Positions 8,276 to 16,478 of a stretch of DNA of 50,622 nucleotides are shown here, piece by piece. A program made the translations under genes and the position numbers. The notes beneath the pieces are model-generated. The model worked only from the letters and a program-made list of their open reading frames with translations, did no database searches and was not told the DNA's origin. Origin of the DNA: QAMX01 sp964515055 (lineage in GTDB: Bacteria > Bacillota > Clostridia > Oscillospirales > QAMX01); contig CAZEUG010000012.1 of NCBI GenBank assembly GCA_964515055.1, positions 1-50,622 of the forward strand. Reading direction: 5' to 3'. The first letter of the stretch is position 1. The number at the start of each line of letters is the position of its first letter.

Positions 8276-8896
8276 ATGCGTATGTTTTGGGAATCGCTGT
8301 CACTGTTTCAACAGATTCTGCTCTGTGTCGCGTTGCCCGTCTCCGTGGTGCTATTGATTCAGTTCATCCTGCTCCTTTTCGGGCTCGGCGGTGATGACGA
8401 ACCGGATTTTGAGGTGGATTTGGACGGTGACGGCATTCCAGACGATGTATTGAACGGCGATTACGGCATGGCGTTTGGGGAATTTGGCGGTCTGCGGCTG
8501 TTGACGCTGCGTGGCGTTCTGGTTTTTCTGGCCATCGGTGGCTGGAGTGCGCTCGTGGCCAGCACCGGGCTATCCGTCTGGCTTTCCCTGTTAATCGGTA
8601 TGGTGGCCGGTCTGCTCGCCGACGTGCTGTACGCATGGGTCATGCATACGGTTCTCCGTTTGCAGAACAACGGTGCCATCTGTCTGGAAAATGCCATTGG
8701 TCTAACAGGTGAGGTCTATATCCCCATTCCGCCGGGCCAGGCATCCAACGGAAAAATCAATCTGATTTTACAGGGGCGTTTTTGTGAACAGGCTGCCGTG
8801 TGGGCGGGCGATTCGTTTTTGCCAACCGGTTCCAAGGTTCAGGTGACGGGCGTTCTCGGCGATACACTGATCGTTGAGCCACTCCCCCGTACATAG
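8276..8896 (+). CDS. NfeD-like membrane protein, flotillin partner
   Basis: 206 aa. The first membrane segment spans about residues 10-37. It is followed by an acidic loop containing DLDGDGIPDD, a spacing like an EF-hand or dockerin calcium loop. Two further hydrophobic segments (about 75-120) follow, then a C-terminal beta-rich OB-type domain with LTGEVYIPIPP and GSKVQVTGVLGDTLIVEPL. NfeD-family proteins are commonly encoded next to flotillin and are thought to work with it in membrane microdomains. Start: ATG 8276, 10 nt after AGAAAGGAGG; an earlier out-of-frame ATG at 8272 is not used. Calcium binding by the loop is speculation. Confidence 0.8.
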   Translation: MRMFWESLSLFQQILLCVALPVSVVLLIQFILLLFGLGGDDEPDFEVDLDGDGIPDDVLNGDYGMAFGEFGGLRLLTLRGVLVFLAIGGWSALVASTGLSVWLSLLIGMVAGLLADVLYAWVMHTVLRLQNNGAICLENAIGLTGEVYIPIPPGQASNGKINLILQGRFCEQAAVWAGDSFLPTGSKVQVTGVLGDTLIVEPLPRT

Positions 8897-8950
8897 CTCT
8901 CCTGCCCCGATTCTCGTTTCCTTTCATTATGATTTTCAGGAGGTTTTCTC

Positions 8951-10357
8951 ATGTTACCCTTTGTCATTGGTTTCATTACCATTGCGGTTGTGATCTTTTT
9001 CACGCTTCTGATTCTGATTGTGTCCCGGTTTCGGAAATGTCCGTCCGACAAAATCATGGTCGTGTACGGCAAGGTCGGGAGCAATGCCGATGGCACGGCG
9101 CGTTCGGCGCGTTGTATTCACGGCGGCGCTTCCTTCGTCTGGCCGGTCTTTCAGGCCTATGAATACCTCGATCTGACGCCGATCTCCATCAGTGTCGATC
9201 TTCGCAACGCGCTGTCGCGTCAGAACATCCGAATTGATGTCCCGTCGCGTTTCACCGTCGGTATTTCAACAGAGCCGTCCATCATGCAAAATGCTGCGGA
9301 GCGGCTTTTGGGTCTCAAGCTGGCTGAAATTCAGGAGCTGGCTAAAGATATCATCCTGGGTCAGCTGCGTCTTGTGATTGCTACGATGGACATCGAAGAA
9401 ATCAACGCCGACCGGGATAAATTCCTGCTTGCCGTTTCCGGCAACGTCGAAACCGAGTTGAAGAAAATCGGTCTGCGGTTGATCAACGTGAACGTCACCG
9501 ATATCAACGATGAGTCTGGCTATATCGAGGCGTTGGGCAAAGAGGCTGCTGCCAAGGCCATCAACGACGCCAAGCGGTCGGTTGCAGAAAAGAACCGCGA
9601 CGGTGCCGTCGGCGAATCGAATGCGAACACCGACCAGCGAATCAAAGTCGCAACCGCCAATGCACAGGCCATTCAGGGCGAAAACAAGGCTCAGGCTGAA
9701 ATTTCGCAATCCAACGCGACGCGTCGTGAGGTCGAAGCCGATGCACTGCGCCGTGCCACCGCCGCAGAAAAGATTGCTGCCGCGAATGCGTTGCAGGAAT
9801 CCTACGCCGCTGAGCAGGCCGCAGAGTTGGCGCGTGCCGACAAGGAGAAGGCGACGCTCGAAGCGGATATCATCGTACAGTCCGAAATCAACCGCAAGAA
9901 GATCGAGATCGAAGCACAGGCGGAAGCGGAACGCGAAAAAATCCGTGCCCAGGGCGAAGCTGAGGCTTTGTACGCCCGGATGGAAGCAGAAGCTCGCGGT
10001 ATGGAGGAGCAATTGACGCGTCAGGCCGCCGGTCTGGCTGAAATTGTCCGCGCCGCCGGTGGGAACCCCAGCGAAGCCGTCAAGCTGATGATTGCCGATA
10101 AGATCGAGACACTGGTTCGCACACAGGTGGAAGCAATTCAGAACCTAAAGATCGACAAAATCACCGTCTGGGATCAGGGTGCGAAGGATGGTTCTTCCTC
10201 GACTTCCAACTTCGTCTCCTCGCTGATGAAATCCATTCCGCCGATGAACGAGCTGTTCCAGATGGCCGGTATGGACTTGCCGGAGTATCTCGGCAAATCG
10301 CACGAATCCACCAATCCTGCTCCCGCTGCACCCGAAGCAGAGGTCGCACAGGAATAA
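8951..10357 (+). CDS. floT: flotillin-like SPFH/PHB protein
   Basis: 468 aa. An N-terminal membrane segment (about 1-25) precedes an SPFH/PHB domain (about 30-200). A long Ala/Glu/Lys/Arg-rich coiled-coil region follows (about 200-360), rich in the AEA-type repeats typical of flotillins. The C-terminal tail is short and Pro/Ala/Glu rich. Flotillins scaffold membrane microdomains and affect fluidity and assembly of membrane complexes. AGGAGG lies 7 nt before the ATG. The gene follows the NfeD-like gene by 54 bp and is closed by a strong terminator, so DUF1836-NfeD-flotillin forms one unit. Confidence 0.93.
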   Translation: MLPFVIGFITIAVVIFFTLLILIVSRFRKCPSDKIMVVYGKVGSNADGTARSARCIHGGASFVWPVFQAYEYLDLTPISISVDLRNALSRQNIRIDVPSRFTVGISTEPSIMQNAAERLLGLKLAEIQELAKDIILGQLRLVIATMDIEEINADRDKFLLAVSGNVETELKKIGLRLINVNVTDINDESGYIEALGKEAAAKAINDAKRSVAEKNRDGAVGESNANTDQRIKVATANAQAIQGENKAQAEISQSNATRREVEADALRRATAAEKIAAANALQESYAAEQAAELARADKEKATLEADIIVQSEINRKKIEIEAQAEAEREKIRAQGEAEALYARMEAEARGMEEQLTRQAAGLAEIVRAAGGNPSEAVKLMIADKIETLVRTQVEAIQNLKIDKITVWDQGAKDGSSSTSNFVSSLMKSIPPMNELFQMAGMDLPEYLGKSHESTNPAPAAPEAEVAQE

Positions 10358-10361
10358 CATC

Positions 10362-10399
10362 AAACCGCCGCCGCAGAGAAATTTGCGGCGGCGGTTTTT
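10362..10399 (+). terminator. Rho-independent terminator after flotillin
   Basis: A 14-bp GC-rich perfect stem (10362-10375 with 10384-10397) followed by T residues, starting 4 bp after the flotillin stop. Confidence 0.9.
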
Positions 10400-10419
10400 G
10401 TGATTCTGTTTGGAAGGTT

Positions 10420-10726
10420 TGGAAGAAAGGCGCACCGTGGGATGTGCATCTTCATTCGTCCGGCTTACGGCATCCGGTCCATGATGGAATCTGTCAGGGC
10501 GCTGTGTGGTTGTCGCGCCCGCTTCGTGATGTGGCGTTTGACAGGCTGACGGGGTCGACCACACATTCCATGGAAGAGGCGGAGCAGCTTGCCGGCCGGG
10601 TCGGCATTTTGATGGCGGGGCACCTGCCCGCGCCCGGTTCGCCGTCCGAGCTGATGAAAGAGACCGGAACCAGTCATTTGGAGGATACATTTTTGCACCT
10701 CGTCAAGGGGAAATCAGATGAAGCTG
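10420..10726 (+). pseudogene. remnant of an ABC-2 transporter ATPase (C-terminal end only)
   Basis: One frame reads TTHSMEEAEQLAGRVGILMAG and then LEDTFLHLVKGK. This is the H-loop and C-terminal region of a drug/Na-type ABC ATPase. In the preceding bases another frame reads YGIRSMMESVRAL, like the helix before the H-loop, so at least one frameshift is present. Walker A, the signature and Walker B are absent: the space upstream is occupied by the flotillin terminator. This is a 5'-deleted, decayed copy. Confidence 0.75.
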
Positions 10727-11410
10727 TAGGCCCTTGCCGGTCGTGTGACGTGGGAAATCCTGCGGAATCTCCTGACGTTTGCATTTGGGCTGACCCTCCC
10801 ACTGATACTGCTCGGATCGATGACACTCATTCCGTCCAGTATCCCCGTGCCGCTGTTTGAGTTGACTTCCCTGACGCCTGGCATTTCCGTATTTGGTCTG
10901 TTCTTTTTGACCTGATTCAGCGCCAGTCTTCTGGCCAAAGAACGTGAAAAGCGCCTTGCTCGCCTGGCTCTCCACGACGCCCGTGACAACCGCAGATTCT
11001 CTGTTGGGGTACACGCTGCCGCCTCTGCCCATGGCTGTCTGCGCTTCTGCTCGGTCTGAGCCCGATGTTTCGGTTGATTTCGGTGGTTCTTATGCTGATA
11101 CCGATTGCCCAGCTCTACACATCCATCGGGCTGATCTTTCATGCAATTTTGTCGGTCAAGCAGTTGGGATTCCTCTGTGGCGGGTTCTTCATCAATCAAT
11201 CCACGTGGGTATCCGGTGCATGGATGGAGCGAACGGGTTTCAACGCGTTGCGAACCCGCTTCCGTTTGTACACATCGTCCGGTTGAAGCGCTGCATTCTG
11301 AACGGCGAAGCGCTTAGCAGTCTGCTGCCGCATATGTTCTGGATTGTCAGTTATACGTCACCGGCAGGGATTCTGGTGAGCGGGCTCTTTCTGCGGCGTG
11401 TTCGCAGTTT
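10718..11410 (+). pseudogene. remnant of an ABC-2 transporter permease
   Basis: Starting at ATG 10718 the frame gives MKL, a stop at 10727, then LAGRVTWEILRNLLTFAFG and hydrophobic sequence to a second stop at 10913. It continues as SASLLAKERE. Homology then jumps to another frame (SALLAWLSTTPVTTADSLL), then to a third (LLLGLSPMFRLISVVLM and SVKQLGFLCGG). It finally jumps to the frame reading RVANPLPFVHIV and LLPHMFWIVSY. Two stops and at least three frameshifts, near 10950, 11040 and 11240, make this a clear pseudogene. The order matches intact ABC-2 permeases (KERE segment, GYTLP segment, LSVKQ segment, C-terminal helix), so decay is by point indels. It pairs with the ATPase remnant just upstream. 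Confidence 0.8.
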
Positions 11411-11420
11411 TTGGGCAGTA

Positions 11421-11450
11421 AAAAACCGACGGTATGAACCGTCGGTTTTT
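11421..11450 (-). terminator. terminator of rpsT (bidirectional)
   Basis: A 13-bp stem (11421-11433 with 11438-11450) with a 4-nt loop and T runs on both strands, 9 bp beyond the rpsT stop. Confidence 0.9.
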
Positions 11451-11459
11451 ATTGCGCAC

Positions 11460-11723
11460 TTATGCCAGTTTGTTGTACTTCAGCGCGATTCTGCTCTTCT
11501 TGTGAGCGGCGTTGTTTTTATGAATAACGCCCTTTGCGGCAGCCTTGTCGATGACTTTCACTGCGACCTGAACGGCAGCAGCAGCCTTCGCCTTATCGCC
11601 GGCGTCAATCGCCGCGTCCGCTTTTTTCACGGCAGTTTTGAGCGATGATTTCACCATACGGTTTTGCAGCGTTTTAACTTCCGCCACCAATACACGTTTC
11701 TTTGCAGATTTGATATTCGGCAT
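11460..11723 (-). CDS. rpsT: 30S ribosomal protein S20
   Basis: 87 aa, the usual S20 length, beginning MPNIKSAKKRV and rich in Lys and Ala throughout. S20 is a primary 16S-rRNA-binding protein of the small subunit. A very strong ribosome site, AAGGAGGTG, lies 7 nt upstream of the ATG and a near-consensus promoter precedes it. It is monocistronic between its own promoter and terminator. Confidence 0.98.
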   Translation of the reverse strand: MPNIKSAKKRVLVAEVKTLQNRMVKSSLKTAVKKADAAIDAGDKAKAAAAVQVAVKVIDKAAAKGVIHKNNAAHKKSRIALKYNKLA

Positions 11724-11773
11724 TTCAAAACACCTCCTTGCGCGTTAGATTCACCTAAATCACAGTAATTATA

Positions 11774-11802
11774 ATTATATCACAGAAGCCCGTTAATTGC
11801 AA
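11774..11802 (-). promoter_or_regulatory. sigma-A promoter of rpsT
   Basis: On the - strand TTGCAA (11797-11802), 17-nt spacer, TATAAT (11774-11779). A second TATAAT overlaps the discriminator at 11768-11773. Confidence 0.8.
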
Positions 11803-11837
11803 GAGGAAAATCGGACTTTCTCGTGATTTTGGCAGAA

Positions 11838-12884
11838 TTATTTTCCGATGTCATCGCGGAGAAGCATATCGTTCGGTCGGATCCAGCCCGCTTTGCGCAT
11901 TCCCTCGCTGACGCCGAGTGCCAGGAACGCCGGAAGCACGAAATGCATCAGGAGAATGACAATGATCACGTACACCGGATCGCGGCCGTCTGCAATCATG
12001 GATTCATAGGTTGCGAACTGACCAACCAGCCCGCTCGTCCCCATACCGGCACCGGTCGGAGTGGTGGTCATATGGAAAATCGCGGTGGAGACCGGCCCCA
12101 GAACGGCGCTTGCAATGATGGCAGGCAGCCAGATTTGCGGGCGGCGCACGATGTTTCCGACCTGGAGCATGGAGGTTCCAAGTCCCTGAGAGATCAGACC
12201 ACCGAACCCGTTTTCACGGTAGCTGGCAACGGCAAAGCCGACCATATTGGCGCAGCAGCCGACGCAGGCGGCACCCCCCGCCAGACCGGACAGGCCAATC
12301 GACACGGCAATGGCCGCACTGGAAATCGGTGCGGTGAGGATCATGCCCATGACAACAGAAATGATGATACCCATCGGGATGGGGCTGACTTCCGTTGCGT
12401 GTTGAATGAACTGGCCGATTGCTTTCATGGCAATGCCAATATACGGACCGGTCAGGCCGCCAACAATGCAGCCCGGCAGAATGGTGCAGATCGGGACAAG
12501 AACGATATCGAACTTTGTCCGACCGGCAATCAGGTTGCCGACTTCAGCGCCAACGACTGCGGCGATGTACGCATTGAATGGGCCGCCGCCACCGGCTGTG
12601 TAGGCAAACGCGCCGACTGCGATGTTTGAAAAGATCACAAGCGGCTTGCATTTCATACCGTAGGCAATGGCGGCACCGATGGCCGCGCCCGTCACGCCCT
12701 TTGCCGCGTCCGCATAGTTTTTCAGGAGATCAAAGTGTTTGACCGGGATTTTTGCCAGCAGGTCAATGATTGTCCCGATAATCAGAGATGCGAACAATCC
12801 CAGCGCCATTGCAGAAAGTGCATCGATAAAATACCGTTTGGCCAGTCTTCCCAGCACGCTTTTCGTCTGTTTTTTCCCTGCCAT
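11838..12884 (-). CDS. PTS EIIC-like membrane protein (PTS_EIIC_2 family)
   Basis: 348 aa with about eight to ten hydrophobic segments, many Gly/Ala-rich. Segments such as VTGAAIGAAIAYGMKCKPLV, TAGGGGPFNAYIAAVVGAEV and TTTPTGAGMGTSGLVGQFA are typical of the PTS_EIIC_2 group of sugar-transporter-like membrane proteins. Substrate unknown. The true start is ATG 12884, 11 nt after GGAGG; the frame opens with a TTG at 12902 inside the ribosome site. No EIIA, EIIB or HPr gene lies nearby, so it either works with components elsewhere or is not a phosphotransferase permease at all. It lies 97 bp downstream of ilvE on the same strand. Confidence 0.8.
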   Translation of the reverse strand: MAGKKQTKSVLGRLAKRYFIDALSAMALGLFASLIIGTIIDLLAKIPVKHFDLLKNYADAAKGVTGAAIGAAIAYGMKCKPLVIFSNIAVGAFAYTAGGGGPFNAYIAAVVGAEVGNLIAGRTKFDIVLVPICTILPGCIVGGLTGPYIGIAMKAIGQFIQHATEVSPIPMGIIISVVMGMILTAPISSAAIAVSIGLSGLAGGAACVGCCANMVGFAVASYRENGFGGLISQGLGTSMLQVGNIVRRPQIWLPAIIASAVLGPVSTAIFHMTTTPTGAGMGTSGLVGQFATYESMIADGRDPVYVIIVILLMHFVLPAFLALGVSEGMRKAGWIRPNDMLLRDDIGK

Positions 12885-12913
12885 TGTGACGATTTCCTCC
12901 AAATCATTCAGAA

Positions 12914-12946
12914 CCCGTACGCAGGGAAACGCGCCCTGCGTACGGG
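12914..12946 (-). terminator. strong hairpin between ilvE and the EIIC-like gene
   Basis: A 13-bp perfect stem (12914-12926 with 12934-12946, 7-nt loop). On the - strand only scattered T residues follow, so it may be a weak terminator, an attenuator or an mRNA-stability element rather than a classic terminator. Confidence 0.45.
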
Positions 12947-12981
12947 AATGTGATGATGATGCCTTTTCGAATGAGAAGCTG

Positions 12982-14040
12982 TCAGATTTCCATCATCCAG
13001 CCGTTCGTATCCGGCAGGCGACCCCACTGGATGCCTGTCAGCGTGTCATACAGCCACTGAGAAACCGGGCCGATTTCGCCGTTGTTGATGCAGATCTTCT
13101 CATCGCCGATTTTCAGCTCACCAACCGGGGAAATGACGGCGGCAGTGCCTGTGCCAAAGATTTCTTCCAGCTTGCCAGCGCGGCCGGCTTCTTCGACTTC
13201 CTTGACGGAGAGGCGGCGTTCGCTGACGCGGTAGCCGTGGGCTTTCAGCAGTTCAATGCTGGATTTTCTGGTGATGCCCGGCAGGATGCTGCCTTCCAGT
13301 GCCGGTGTGACGATTTCGCCGTCGATCTTGAAGAAGATGTTCATTGCGCCGACTTCTTCGATAAATTCACGGTGAACGCCGTCCAGCCACAGAACCTGAT
13401 CGTAGCCTGCTTCATGAGCATTGACCTGCGACTTGATGGAAGCCGCGTAGTTGCCACCGCATTTTGCGAAGCCGGTGCCGCCTTTGACCGCACGGACGTA
13501 TTCTGTTTCGATATAAATACGAACCGGGCTCAGGCCGTGGGCATAGTAGCTGCCGCTCGGAGAGAGAATAACGATGAACATATAATGATCCGATGCGCGA
13601 ACGCCCAGTGCCGCGTCGGTCGCAATCATGAACGGGCGGATGTACAGCGCTTCGCCCGGATTGGTCGGCACCCAGTCGAGATCGGTTTCGACAACCTTGC
13701 GAACACATTCGACCCACAGCTTCTCGTCAATCTGCGGCATACAGAGACGATCACAGGAGTTGTTCATACGGCGGGCATTTTCCCACGGGCGGAACAGCAG
13801 CGTTCTGCCGTCGTCGGTGCGATATGCTTTCATGCCTTCAAAATTCTCCAGGCCATAATGGAAAACCATGGCCGACGGATCCAGCGCAACAGGACCATAC
13901 GGAACAATTCGCGCATCGTGCCAGCCCTCTGCCGTCGAGTAGTCCATGATCAGCATATGATCTGTGAAGACTTTCCCGAAACCCAACGCGCCCTGCGGTT
14001 TGGCCTTCGGGGTTTGTGTACGTTCAACTTTGATTTCCAT
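12982..14040 (-). CDS. ilvE: branched-chain amino-acid aminotransferase
   Basis: 352 aa, fold-type IV PLP enzyme of the larger BCAT group (about 350 aa, like eukaryotic and many Clostridial forms). The PLP lysine is K193 in GFAKCGGNYAAS. Other conserved parts are FHYGLENFEGMKAYR, RPFMIATDAALGV and EEVGAMNIFF. It transfers the amino group between Leu/Ile/Val and 2-oxoglutarate in the cytosol. GGAAGG lies 9 nt before the ATG and a good promoter precedes it. No other branched-chain amino-acid gene is next to it; the neighbours are rodA upstream and an EIIC-like protein downstream. Confidence 0.95.
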   Translation of the reverse strand: MEIKVERTQTPKAKPQGALGFGKVFTDHMLIMDYSTAEGWHDARIVPYGPVALDPSAMVFHYGLENFEGMKAYRTDDGRTLLFRPWENARRMNNSCDRLCMPQIDEKLWVECVRKVVETDLDWVPTNPGEALYIRPFMIATDAALGVRASDHYMFIVILSPSGSYYAHGLSPVRIYIETEYVRAVKGGTGFAKCGGNYAASIKSQVNAHEAGYDQVLWLDGVHREFIEEVGAMNIFFKIDGEIVTPALEGSILPGITRKSSIELLKAHGYRVSERRLSVKEVEEAGRAGKLEEIFGTGTAAVISPVGELKIGDEKICINNGEIGPVSQWLYDTLTGIQWGRLPDTNGWMMEI

Positions 14041-14119
14041 CCTACATAACCTTCCTTTATCCTGTCATTGCTCTGGGTTCTCAACGCCCGGCGCAAAGGC
14101 ATATACAAATTTGCCTATT

Positions 14120-14148
14120 ATCATACCATTTTGCAACTGTTTTTGCAA
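14120..14148 (-). promoter_or_regulatory. sigma-A promoter of ilvE
   Basis: On the - strand TTGCAA (14143-14148), 17-nt spacer, TATGAT (14120-14125), about 80 bp before the ilvE start. Confidence 0.7.
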
Positions 14149-14207
14149 TATACAATCTTCCCAAACCTTGTTTCCACTGTTGCCCTCAGTTTTGAACGGT
14201 CAGGCCG

Positions 14208-15350
14208 TTACAGAAACGTTCGGCGGTTATAGTGCTTTTTCAGGGACGCGACAATCCCAAGTGCAGCAAACATCGTGACGACAGATGTCCCGCCGTAGCT
14301 GATAAACGGGAGGGTCAAGCCGACAACCGGTGCAATGCCGAGGTTCATCCCGATATTGATGAACGTCTGGAACGTCAGCATGGCTGCAATCCCAATGCAG
14401 GTCAGCATACTGAACCGATCGTCCCGCATTTTCAGCGCCGCTGCCACGCAGATTCCGATCATGGTGCCGAGGAGGACGAGAATCAGCAGACCGCCGAAAA
14501 AGCCCAGCTCCTCACAGGCAACGGAAAAGATAAAGTCCGTCTGCTTGGCCGGCAAATAGCCGTATTGTGTCACAGTGCCCTGATAGAGCCCGTCCCCCCA
14601 GAGACCGCCACTTCGGATGGCGGAAAGGCTCTGGTGCTGGTGGTATCCGACGCTGTCCAGCTTGTAGGTTCGGTCAAACAGGACAATGAAACGATCCCGC
14701 TGATACTGACCCAGGACAAAATTCCAGGCAAGCGGCGCTGCAGCGCCAGCGACAACAAGACCTGCCGCGCAGTAGCGCAGGTAGATTCCACCAGCAAAGG
14801 CCATGATGATAAAAATAAACAGGTAGGACAGCGCCATCCCGTCATCCTTGGAAAACAGATAGACGAATGCCACCGGCACGACGCCATGCAGCACCAGCAT
14901 CAGGAGGCCACGCAGACTGTTGACGCGGGTTCCGAGCACCTGAAAATGCTTCGCCAGTGTGAATACGAACAGCACCTTGCCGATTTCTGCCGGTTGGATG
15001 CCCGTTTCGACGCCGCCGAGTGAAAAACGAATCCAACTGTTGTTCCCTGTTGTCTGCATACCGACGCCCCAGAACAGCGTAGTGGAGAGCAGGAGCAGGT
15101 TGCAGAAGAAAACAGCCTTCCAGAGAGACGAGAGATGTTCCAGATCAAAGAGCGTCAGAATCAGGTAGGCTGCAATGCCGAGCAGGATGGCAATCCCCTG
15201 CACGATCAGCGGGCGGGTATTTCCGCTGGCGTGAACTGCGCTGCTGATCAACACCATGCCGTATGCCGAGGTCACCACGGCGATCAATAGCAGCAGCAAA
15301 TCGGTTCGGGCACAATAATTTCTGATGGCAGCAAAGAGTTTCCGCATCAT
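14208..15350 (-). CDS. rodA: RodA-type SEDS peptidoglycan glycosyltransferase
   Basis: 380 aa with about ten membrane helices. SEDS signatures: NSWIRFSLGGVETGIQPAEI, FSKDDGMALSYL, then HQHQSLSAIRSGGLWGDG. The last is YLPAKQTDFIFSVACEELGF with NIGMNLGIAPVVGLTLPFIS near the C terminus. SEDS proteins polymerise lipid II; RodA serves elongation and FtsW/SpoVE serve division or cortex. The length, short N terminus and absence of a division cluster favour RodA, but SpoVE/FtsW is not excluded. The start ATG 15350 follows an AGAGGGA site. It lies 37 bp behind the phosphoesterase gene and is probably co-transcribed. Confidence 0.88.
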   Translation of the reverse strand: MMRKLFAAIRNYCARTDLLLLLIAVVTSAYGMVLISSAVHASGNTRPLIVQGIAILLGIAAYLILTLFDLEHLSSLWKAVFFCNLLLLSTTLFWGVGMQTTGNNSWIRFSLGGVETGIQPAEIGKVLFVFTLAKHFQVLGTRVNSLRGLLMLVLHGVVPVAFVYLFSKDDGMALSYLFIFIIMAFAGGIYLRYCAAGLVVAGAAAPLAWNFVLGQYQRDRFIVLFDRTYKLDSVGYHQHQSLSAIRSGGLWGDGLYQGTVTQYGYLPAKQTDFIFSVACEELGFFGGLLILVLLGTMIGICVAAALKMRDDRFSMLTCIGIAAMLTFQTFINIGMNLGIAPVVGLTLPFISYGGTSVVTMFAALGIVASLKKHYNRRTFL

Positions 15351-15387
15351 GTGTTCCCTCTTTCCGGCTTTCTGTTTGCCCCGGCAT

Positions 15388-16332
15388 TTACTGCTGGCTG
15401 CCCGGCATATGGACAGGCTGCTCCAAGACGGTTCCGTCTGCCAGCCAGAGGTAGGTCTGGAACGGGACGGACGGATCCCGGTTCAAAAGAATCACACGGC
15501 CGCCCTGGCGGAAGCCCTCACGGCTGTATGCGCCGCGGTGATCACCGCTGAAGCCGGTGCCGCGGCCATAGGCCAGGCGAATACCATGATAGTCGCCGAT
15601 GTAGTCGTTGACATGATCGTGGCCGACAAATGTCCCCTTGGCTGAATCATCTTCCTTTAGTGCGGCAAAGAAGCCCGAATTCAGATAGGAGCTGCACACG
15701 CCCTCATTTTTCTCGCCATAGCATTCCATTTCATCCCAGACGTTCCGGTATTCCGGCAGCGGGATGTGGAAGAAAAAGAGGGACGAGCTTTTGCCGAACT
15801 CCCCGCGCAGCGCATCCCGCGTCCGGCGATACCATTCAATCTGTGAGTGGCGGATATGGGCATAGGGGTGGTGTCCGGCGATGGATATGTAGTCGTGAGA
15901 GTCGATCATATAAAGCACCCACGGCAGCTTTTCCCCATCAAAAAGACGGACGGTATAGTTGCCGTCGCCTTCGACGTCGCGTTCGCCGTGGCGATAGATG
16001 CAGGTCTTGGACTGCCAGAGGCGCGCCTCAATTTTCTCTGTCGGGAAATGGAAGCGTTCTTCGCGGTCATGGTTGCCGAAGACGAATGCCCAGGGCGTAC
16101 CGAGTTCGTCCATGAAATCGCAGAAGAGGGAGAGGTTTTTCTCATTTTCCTCCGAGAAGAGCAGGTCACCGGTCATCACGAAGAGATCCGGCTGTTCGGC
16201 CGCCTGCATTCTGGCAATCATATCCAGTGTCTGCTGTTCCGGCCCTGCGCCGTCCATGTGAACCAGGTGAATATCGGTCAGCTGAATCAGCTTGAAGGTG
16301 TCCTTTTGAAAATTCAATTCGGTTGGGTACAT
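15388..16332 (-). CDS. calcineurin-like metallophosphoesterase
   Basis: 314 aa. Metal-binding motifs appear in order: LTDIHL (D, H), VMTGDLLF (GD), FGNHDRE (GNHD), FFHIPL (H), and VGHDHVND (GHDH). These define a binuclear-metal phosphoesterase of the calcineurin superfamily, related to the purple-acid/YkuE-type cytosolic proteins; no signal peptide is seen. Substrate unknown. ATG 16332 is chosen because the superfamily domain begins right after it and GAAAGG lies 11 nt upstream; the frame stays open to 16428 but crosses the promoter. Confidence 0.88.
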   Translation of the reverse strand: MYPTELNFQKDTFKLIQLTDIHLVHMDGAGPEQQTLDMIARMQAAEQPDLFVMTGDLLFSEENEKNLSLFCDFMDELGTPWAFVFGNHDREERFHFPTEKIEARLWQSKTCIYRHGERDVEGDGNYTVRLFDGEKLPWVLYMIDSHDYISIAGHHPYAHIRHSQIEWYRRTRDALRGEFGKSSSLFFFHIPLPEYRNVWDEMECYGEKNEGVCSSYLNSGFFAALKEDDSAKGTFVGHDHVNDYIGDYHGIRLAYGRGTGFSGDHRGAYSREGFRQGGRVILLNRDPSVPFQTYLWLADGTVLEQPVHMPGSQQ

Positions 16333-16399
16333 AAAACTGTCTGCCTTTCTGTCGGAACCCCGTTTTCGAGCGCCGTGTGCCCGGATGGTTCTGCTGTTA

Positions 16400-16428
16400 A
16401 TTATACCATTTGACGCGCAAAAATGCAA
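16400..16428 (-). promoter_or_regulatory. sigma-A promoter of the phosphoesterase-rodA unit
   Basis: On the - strand TTGCAT (16423-16428), 17-nt spacer, TATAAT (16400-16405). The -35 box lies inside the T tract of the upstream terminator. Confidence 0.8.
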
Positions 16429-16467
16429 GAAAAACCTGATCTCCTGTCGAACCGGAAATCAGGTTTT
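16420..16467 (-). terminator. terminator of the sulfatase/ABC operon
   Basis: Stem of 10 bp (16431-16440 with 16458-16467) with an inner 3-bp helix, followed on the - strand by TTTTTCTTGCATTTTT. It lies 12 bp beyond the last permease stop. Confidence 0.85.
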
Positions 16468-16478
16468 CTGTTTGCGTG

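Noticed and set aside
14194..14208. Hairpin at the end of rodA as a terminator
   Set aside because: Only a 5-bp stem, no T run on the - strand, and it overlaps the stop codon.
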